From NCBI GenBank assembly GCA_026982915.1, contig JALWQU010000203.1, forward strand, positions 1 to 10,605: a stretch of 10,605 bases of DNA. Reading direction: 5' to 3'. Each line of letters begins with the position of its first letter. Position 1 is the first letter of the stretch. The stretch is from Candidatus Altimarinota bacterium (lineage in GTDB: Bacteria > Patescibacteriota > Gracilibacteria > UBA4473). The translations under genes were made by a program, and so were the position numbers. Positions 6,093-10,605 of the stretch are shown in pieces. The notes below the pieces were generated by a model. The model saw only the letters and a list, made by a program, of their open reading frames with translations. It did not search any database and was not told where the DNA came from.

Positions 6093-8030
6093 TTATGCGG
6101 CTAAAGCAGTATCACTCGTAGCTTCTGTTTCCTTCTTCACGGGGAAAGCAATCACCTTCCCACCCTCTGGTGCTGGCGTTGTTACCTCCTGATAAACATC
6201 TCGGCGTATTTCATTCCGATAGTCATTTAGGTCTCGCATGATGGAAAGTAACTGCGTTCGCACTGTTCCGTCTTTATCCATCTTACCGATACCATTGCTC
6301 TCTACTGATCCATCCTCGTTACGAGTTACTTTCCCTCGAAATTTCAATAATAGTTTAAGACTGGTAACACGAAGGAAGTTTTTTACAAAGTACGCAAAAG
6401 TGTAGTACTCTAACTGATTTTTAACCGGATCTTTTTTTATCGCCTCGAATACCGAATCAAACTGAGCAACAGACACCTTGAGGCTTTTGGCCGCTTCTAG
6501 TAATTCTGCGGGTGTTTCCGCTTTATCGATCAAGGTTATCTCATTGGCGGCATCAATTTTAGCTTCATTTAGACCCCCATAGAAAGACAAAAAGGCCTCC
6601 GGATCATCTAGCTTGATCGTACTATTCTCTAGCGATATCCCTTTTGATTCAGCAAAATTTTCTAGCCCTTGTTTCATCTCAGAAAGAGCCTCTTTCACAA
6701 CATCAAACCGATTAAGCTTTTCTAGCATTTCAGGACATTGCTTATAAGCCAGATACTGAGCTTTTGTTTTATCCAAAAGCCCTATAATACCCGCTAAAAT
6801 AGAAACATCTAGGTGTATCGCCAACTTTGCAACTCGTAAAAAAGTCTTTGATTTCAAGGCCGAATTTTCGGCAAAACTATTAACCGTATCCTGGGTCAAT
6901 TCTTCGACAAAATTAAAAATATAAAGGTTCTGTAACATCTCTGGACCGGCCATGTTCAACGGTTTTCCCGATTCTGTTTTAATCGCTGTAACCGATCGTG
7001 ATTGCACGCCTAATTGCATAATACCATTGGCTTCGCCTTTATCACTAACCCCCTCACTAAAAATCTCACAGTCAACTCTTGGGGGTCCTTCTTCTGTCTG
7101 AATAAAGAACTGAATTCGCCCACTCGGGCCATAAAGAGCAATCTTTTCTTCATCTTCCGCGGTGACATACTCCGTCCCTGTTTCCGTTCGGTACAAGTTT
7201 GTAAATTTTTTGAGATTCTGCATAAGTTTTGCTTTATCCGAAGACGCAATCGTACAATCGATATCCCCAAAAGCGCCTACTGATTTTGCCGACATAATCT
7301 GTGTCGCTATTGAACCAATAATCGCATATCGCTCAATACCCTCAAAAAGTTGTGCCAAGGTATCACAGGCTTCTTTTTCTTTTTCTGGCAACTTATCAAA
7401 ACGCGCTTGCTGTTCTGGTGTAGCCTCTAGCACGGTAAACGCTGGTCCTTCTTTGTCTTCTATTGACTTCGTTACTTGTCCAATAGCACCCTTCTTATTT
7501 ACAATTTCCTCCGTTGCAATGGCTAATCCTTTTAATTTAAAATGTTCTATCAAATTCCTTACCGACTCGGTAAGGCTATCGCTTATCAATTGGGCTATGA
7601 GTTTCAACCCTTTCAAATCTTCTGCGGCAATAGGTGATGGTAGCTCACTAATCTCCCTACAAGCGGTTGAAAGATTGGTCAGATGCCCCTTGATAGCTTC
7701 AAATAATACCTCAAATTGCTCTTTATCTTCTGGCGAAACAGCTAGACTGGTCAATACATCCGCGGCTAACTGTGTTTCAAAAAATTGTTGATGTTTGATT
7801 ACAGAATCTTTATCTAAGTTGTCTTGCTGTAAAGAATTGACATTAGTGAAAATCCTCGAAATAAATTTTTCCACCTCCGCTATTGATTGCGAAGGCGCTG
7901 AATCTGTAGTAGAAAGCTCATCATCATTCGAAGCTTCAGTTGTAGACATTCCACACTCTTTCATGAAATCCTTAGAGAATTTTATCGTGGGAGCCTTGAA
8001 GAAAAGAAAACGGTGGCTAAGTCTAGACAT
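6093..8030 (-). CDS. Large helical protein with nucleotidyltransferase-like core
   Basis: Unrecognised 645-residue cytoplasmic protein. The middle carries the pattern of the DNA polymerase beta/minimal nucleotidyltransferase fold. IIGS (237-240) is followed after 15 residues by D256-I-D258, and a later strand holds a third acidic position in VDCEIF (D320, E322). That would be a complete metal-binding triad, suggesting transfer of a nucleotide to an unknown target. The approximately 230 residues before and 310 after are mostly helical and match nothing I know; the C-terminus is low complexity (TTPAPEGGK, TEATSD). No membrane segment is visible. Start: promoter and 28-nt leader favour the ATG at 8030, but the ATG at 7964 is preceded by AAGGA at 5-nt spacing and removes a basic, hydrophobic 22-residue leader, so either could be right. 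First gene of a two-gene operon, divergent from the PIG-L gene. Confidence 0.8.
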   Translation of the reverse strand: MSRLSHRFLFFKAPTIKFSKDFMKECGMSTTEASNDDELSTTDSAPSQSIAEVEKFISRIFTNVNSLQQDNLDKDSVIKHQQFFETQLAADVLTSLAVSPEDKEQFEVLFEAIKGHLTNLSTACREISELPSPIAAEDLKGLKLIAQLISDSLTESVRNLIEHFKLKGLAIATEEIVNKKGAIGQVTKSIEDKEGPAFTVLEATPEQQARFDKLPEKEKEACDTLAQLFEGIERYAIIGSIATQIMSAKSVGAFGDIDCTIASSDKAKLMQNLKKFTNLYRTETGTEYVTAEDEEKIALYGPSGRIQFFIQTEEGPPRVDCEIFSEGVSDKGEANGIMQLGVQSRSVTAIKTESGKPLNMAGPEMLQNLYIFNFVEELTQDTVNSFAENSALKSKTFLRVAKLAIHLDVSILAGIIGLLDKTKAQYLAYKQCPEMLEKLNRFDVVKEALSEMKQGLENFAESKGISLENSTIKLDDPEAFLSFYGGLNEAKIDAANEITLIDKAETPAELLEAAKSLKVSVAQFDSVFEAIKKDPVKNQLEYYTFAYFVKNFLRVTSLKLLLKFRGKVTRNEDGSVESNGIGKMDKDGTVRTQLLSIMRDLNDYRNEIRRDVYQEVTTPAPEGGKVIAFPVKKETEATSDTALAA

Positions 8031-8064
8031 TTTTTATACGATTTTTTATAAATATTCATTAAGA

Positions 8065-8093
8065 ATTGTAATCAGGTGGTACCTAAAAGGCAA
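8065..8093 (-). promoter_or_regulatory. Promoter for the nucleotidyltransferase-like operon
   Basis: On the minus strand TTGCCT (8088-8093), a 17-bp spacer and TACAAT (8065-8070) give a start near 8058. The leader to the ATG at 8030 is about 28 nt, AU-rich and without a Shine-Dalgarno site. Its -35 box lies 6 bp from the -35 box of the divergent PIG-L promoter, so the two promoters probably share regulation. Confidence 0.6.
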
Positions 8094-8099
8094 CTCATT

Positions 8100-8128
8100 T
8101 TGAGAGACCTTACAAAATGTTTTATAAA
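8100..8128 (+). promoter_or_regulatory. Promoter for the PIG-L deacetylase gene
   Basis: TTGAGA (8100-8105), a 17-bp spacer and TATAAA (8123-8128) each match consensus at five of six positions. The start near 8135 leaves a 15-nt leader to the ATG at 8150, or 24 nt to the ATG at 8159. Confidence 0.65.
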
Positions 8129-8149
8129 ACTGGTTAATTGTAGTATGTT

Positions 8150-9043
8150 ATGGTGGATATGGAAAACCTTCTAGTAATGGCGACGGCGTGGACGGGATTA
8201 TTAGCGAGTAATGATCTAGTAATTCCGGATACTAAAAATACACACAACGAACAAATAATTTATTCAACCGATCTTTTTCGAAAACCCAATAAACGAAAAA
8301 TAGCGTTACAAAAAAGACTTTTAGCTAAAAAAATAAAAAAACAGATACAAAGAAATGTCGATAAAGTTTTGGTATTTGCTCCCCACCCAGATGATGAAGA
8401 ATTGTGTTGCGGGCTTACCTTGACCGAAAAAATAAAGCAAGGGTCCACTGTTAAAATTGTTTTTGTTACCAATGGGGATGCGAAAAGCTTTGATTTTGAT
8501 ATTTCAAAATCCTATGGACGCCTTCGTAAAAGTGAATCCATCAAATCGGCTATACATATGGGAATCCCCATTCGTAATCTTATTTTTTTGAATTTCCCTG
8601 ATGGATATTTGGATAAACTTGATATGACAACGCCTATTACCTCTTCTTATACTGGTGAAAATGTCACGCATTTTTCGAGTTATTTCCCGGGACGACTTTA
8701 TACCAAAAAAGCATTGAAATCGAGTATTCGTGAAATTCTGATAAAGGAAAAACCGCACACAATTTATTTCCCCGACCCTCAGCTAGACAAACACCCAGAC
8801 CATGCGGCAGTCGGCCAAATAGTGATGGATATCATCACCGAAGATGGTCTAAAGCTCGACACACAAGCCTACCAGATACACGGTACGAAAAAAGTAGCCG
8901 CTCTCAGTCTCCCAAACCGTTTAAAATTAGAACTTATTAAATTTTTCCCCTCGCAGTTTCACTCGCCTGAATATAAAAAGTTCATGGAGCACTTTGCTAG
9001 TTTACCCGAGGTTTTTAAGGGATCTTCTCCTAATTCGCAATAG
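8150..9043 (+). CDS. PIG-L/LmbE family zinc-dependent deacetylase
   Basis: Members of this family remove acetyl groups from N-acetylglucosaminyl compounds (as in MshB, BshB and GPI synthesis) or related sugars; the substrate here cannot be read from sequence. The zinc site is visible: PHPDDE (78-83, ligands H79 and D82) and HPDH (215-218, supplying the third histidine). VTNGDA and the downstream R-x-x-E helix leading to IHMGI are also family features. About 70 residues precede the catalytic domain: a hydrophobic segment (NLLVMATAWTGLLAS) and a very basic stretch (residues 45-69). That suggests membrane or nucleic-acid association, or simply a divergent N-terminus. Length is 297 residues with a TAG stop. 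The ATG at 8159 is an alternative start, with GGTGG just before it. The gene stands alone, divergent from the nucleotidyltransferase-like operon and convergent with tgt. A role in cell-envelope or surface glycan modification is inference. Confidence 0.93.
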   Translation: MVDMENLLVMATAWTGLLASNDLVIPDTKNTHNEQIIYSTDLFRKPNKRKIALQKRLLAKKIKKQIQRNVDKVLVFAPHPDDEELCCGLTLTEKIKQGSTVKIVFVTNGDAKSFDFDISKSYGRLRKSESIKSAIHMGIPIRNLIFLNFPDGYLDKLDMTTPITSSYTGENVTHFSSYFPGRLYTKKALKSSIREILIKEKPHTIYFPDPQLDKHPDHAAVGQIVMDIITEDGLKLDTQAYQIHGTKKVAALSLPNRLKLELIKFFPSQFHSPEYKKFMEHFASLPEVFKGSSPNSQ

Positions 9044-9062
9044 AAAACATACACAAGAAGGA

Positions 9063-9135
9063 GTCATTCTGAATTTATTTCAGGATCTAATCAAATTGTT
9101 CTTTATGGCTAGATCCCGATATTCATCGGGATGAC
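9063..9135. repeat. 73-bp palindromic repeat element between convergent genes
   Basis: The ends are imperfect inverted copies: GTCATTCTGA at the left and TCGGGATGAC at the right, with CAGGATCTA and TAGATCCCG facing inward. Each arm also folds by itself: CTGAA with TTCAG on the left, CCCGAT with ATCGGG on the right. The GTCATTCTGA...ATGAC pattern resembles dispersed palindromic elements seen in many bacterial genomes. It codes for nothing and probably serves as, or arrived next to, the transcription end of both flanking genes. Confidence 0.65.
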
Positions 9136-9167
9136 GAGGGGTTTTAATATTATTGGGGGTACTAACG

Positions 9168-10394
9168 CTATTTAGTCTTAGTTTGCCACTGTTCTAAAAT
9201 TTCATTTTTCCATGGCTGGAAGCTTCCGGTCTCAATTTTTTTACGCATTGTTCGCATTAAGTCCTGATAAAAATAGAGGTTATGAATGGTTAAATACCTT
9301 TTTCCGAGATCTTCGCCGACTTTTATCAAGTGATGCAGATAAGCACGACTAAGACCCTCTTTACAAACCGAACAACCACAATTTTCATCAATAGGTGCTT
9401 CAATGGTTTCCATCTTTTTCTGACTTATTTTTACGGTTCCATTCCATGTATACAATAGACCATGTCGAGCATTACGAGCGGGCAAAACACAGTCAAACAT
9501 ATCAATACCGCGTGACACGGCTTCGACCAAATCTGTTGGCGTCCCAACACCCATAAGGTACCGTGGCTTTTCCTCTGGCATTGTCGGAACAATTTTGTCT
9601 AGAACCTCATACATAGCTTTGGGTGGCTCCCCTACTGCCAACCCACCCATCGCAAATCCATCAAAAGGCATCTGGGTAATAGCCTTACAAGATATCGCTC
9701 GTAGATCCGGAAAACACCCTCCCTGAATAATACCAAAAATCTGTGGTCGTGCCGTTGGTGAAAGCGATATTGGATACTTTTTCCAGTGTGCATCGAGTGA
9801 TCGTTGTGCCCAACTCGTTGTTCTCTCAACCGCTTTTTTTACCTTAAAGTAGAGCTTTCTGTTTTGTTTTTTTTCAAATAATGCTTCATCGCTAATCCCC
9901 ATTATTTTCATTTTTGATTGTTTTTCCTCAGGGGAAAGGCGTAATTTACTGGGCGGACACTCATCAAACGCCATAATAATATCCGCTTCAAGATGGTGCT
10001 GGATATCAATTGATTTTTCCGCATCAATGTAAAACCGTTTTCCATCGATATGCGAATTAAAATAAACCCCTTCATCGGTTATTTTCTTTTTCTTAATGGA
10101 AAAAACCTGATAACCTCCACTGTCGGTTAAGATTGGTTTATCCCATTTCATAAAGGCGTGAAGCCCCCCAAGTTTGGCGATTAAGTCATCTCCTGGACGA
10201 AGTAATAAATGATAAGTATTACCAAGGCAGATAGAAGCCCCTAGATCCGAAAGCTCCTGAAAGCTTACCGCGCCCTTTATCGCGCTCCTTGTCGCCACAG
10301 GCATAAAAACAGGCGTTTTCACCTCCCCTCTTCTGGTTTTCAATAGTCCTGTCCTGGCTAATAAGTCTGTTTTCTGTAATTCAAAATTTTCCAT
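9168..10394 (-). CDS. tgt: tRNA-guanine transglycosylase (bacterial type)
   Basis: The enzyme swaps guanine-34 in the anticodon wobble position of GUN tRNAs (Asp, Asn, His, Tyr) for the queuosine precursor preQ1. The catalytic parts are all present: TDSGGYQVFS (90-99, general acid/base D91), AFDEC (142-146), IIQGG (222-226), GGLAVGE (250-256) and DMFDCVLPAR (298-307, nucleophile D301). The zinc site is C339, C341, C344 and H371. Valine in GGLAVGE is the residue of preQ1-using bacterial enzymes. At 408 residues it is longer than the usual 370-385: a charged insertion of about 25-30 residues follows DECPP (around 149-180). The start is the first ATG, with AGGA 12 nt upstream, too far for a good Shine-Dalgarno site. 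No queuosine biosynthesis genes are in the window, so the cell may salvage preQ1 or encode them elsewhere. Confidence 0.97.
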   Translation of the reverse strand: MENFELQKTDLLARTGLLKTRRGEVKTPVFMPVATRSAIKGAVSFQELSDLGASICLGNTYHLLLRPGDDLIAKLGGLHAFMKWDKPILTDSGGYQVFSIKKKKITDEGVYFNSHIDGKRFYIDAEKSIDIQHHLEADIIMAFDECPPSKLRLSPEEKQSKMKIMGISDEALFEKKQNRKLYFKVKKAVERTTSWAQRSLDAHWKKYPISLSPTARPQIFGIIQGGCFPDLRAISCKAITQMPFDGFAMGGLAVGEPPKAMYEVLDKIVPTMPEEKPRYLMGVGTPTDLVEAVSRGIDMFDCVLPARNARHGLLYTWNGTVKISQKKMETIEAPIDENCGCSVCKEGLSRAYLHHLIKVGEDLGKRYLTIHNLYFYQDLMRTMRKKIETGSFQPWKNEILEQWQTKTK

Positions 10395-10408
10395 GATATT
10401 AGATTTTC

Positions 10409-10543
10409 CTAAGCTTTAATTTTTATAATGCCTTCTTCATTAGCCTCTTTTTGGCGTTCTAAGGTCGCTCGTTTTTCAGATTCACTCTTTTTTTCTTTGT
10501 AACTATTCAGTCCCAAATATAGGACAATGAGAATTTTTATCAA
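10409..10543 (-). CDS. Possible small single-span membrane protein upstream of tgt
   Basis: From a TTG at 10543 a 44-residue frame reads as a hydrophobic helix (IKILIVLYLGLNSY) followed by a highly charged, lysine/glutamate-rich tail (KEKKSESEKRATLERQKEAN) and ends in TAG, 14 nt before tgt. The make-up is protein-like and the spacing suggests an operon with tgt. Against it, there is no ATG, and a candidate tgt promoter overlaps its start. The same frame continues upstream through one TGA (10553-10555) to an ATG at 10579 (MELQDLKR), so the 5' end may have been damaged or replaced. Confidence 0.35.
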   Translation of the reverse strand: MIKILIVLYLGLNSYKEKKSESEKRATLERQKEANEEGIIKIKA

Positions 10544-10605
10544 ATAAACAGGTCAGCGCTTCAGATCCTGTAACTCCATTTTTCTTGCAAGTAGCCAAAT
10601 AAGAC
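10503..10605 (-). CDS. 3' end of an unidentified gene at the right edge, perhaps transposase tail
   Basis: A frame open from the window edge ends in TAG at 10503-10505 and encodes SYLATCKKNGVTGSEALTCL followed by FDKNSHCPIFGTE. The first 21 residues remind me of the C-terminal helices of some DDE-type transposases, but I cannot name a family with certainty. Its last 13 codons overlap the small membrane-protein frame in another register, so one of the two is probably not genuine, or the tail is read-through beyond a truncation point. Confidence 0.25.
   Translation of the reverse strand, partial: SYLATCKKNGVTGSEALTCLFDKNSHCPIFGTE
10516..10543 (-). promoter_or_regulatory. Candidate promoter for tgt
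   Basis: On the minus strand TTGATA (10538-10543), a 16-bp spacer and TATATT (10516-10521) match sigma-70 boxes. A start near 10509 would leave a leader of about 115 nt before the tgt ATG, the longest in the window. It overlaps two weak reading frames, so it may be fortuitous in AT-rich DNA. Confidence 0.35.

Noticed and set aside
7162..7791. Plus-strand 209-codon frame inside the nucleotidyltransferase-like gene
   Set aside because: It is antisense to a longer frame that has a promoter, an operon partner and a recognisable catalytic pattern; its own protein is cysteine/serine-rich with no motif.
357..10394. Pervasive UGA-to-glycine recoding (genetic code 25)
   Set aside because: All long conserved genes are full length with no in-frame TGA, whereas a recoded genome would be expected to show several among its many glycine positions. 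Only the small frame at 10409-10579 leaves the question open.
1..10605. Defence island, prophage or integrated element covering the window
   Set aside because: No integrase, phage structural, restriction or Cas-like gene is visible; the mix is housekeeping genes with a few unknowns. Only the right edge hints at a transposase.

Overview
The window (about 40% GC by eye) looks like a piece of a small bacterial chromosome, not a phage or plasmid: three universal translation or tRNA-modification genes (glyS, gatB, tgt) sit singly between genes of unknown function. The low-GC coding, very short AU-rich leaders without Shine-Dalgarno sites, orphan gatB without gatA/gatC beside it, and a secreted fibre-like protein made of decapeptide repeats would fit a Patescibacteria/CPR-type genome (for example the Gracilibacteria-Peregrinibacteria side). 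That placement is inference. The long genes read through cleanly in the standard code, so there is no sign of pervasive UGA recoding.

Layout. 1-174 (-): 5' part of an unrecognised gene, running off the left edge and diverging from glyS. 357-1745 (+): dimeric-type glycyl-tRNA synthetase. 1746-2199: a 454-bp gap with bidirectional terminator hairpins, further inverted repeats and a short hydrophobic open stretch without a start codon. 2200-3624 (-): gatB, diverging from 3817-5658 (+), a secreted protein with 24 perfectly phased 10-residue repeats. A bidirectional terminator at 5681-5713 closes it against a two-gene operon on the minus strand: 6093-8030 (large protein with a nucleotidyltransferase-like core) followed after 3 bp by 5739-6089 (small unknown protein). 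This operon and 8150-9043 (+, PIG-L/LmbE deacetylase) are driven by back-to-back promoters whose -35 boxes are 6 bp apart. A 73-bp palindromic element lies between the convergent PIG-L gene and 9168-10394 (-), tgt. Upstream of tgt is a small membrane-protein reading frame, and at the right edge the possible tail of a transposase.

How the genes relate. glyS, gatB and tgt all serve tRNA charging or modification but are separate transcription units here. The least explained parts are the nucleotidyltransferase-like operon with its divergent PIG-L neighbour, and the repeat fibre. Sigma-70-like promoters with 16-17 bp spacing can be placed before every large gene, and most of the predicted leaders are 15-60 nt and lack a Shine-Dalgarno motif. 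Nothing here can be shown to be a new defence or mobile system from the sequence alone.
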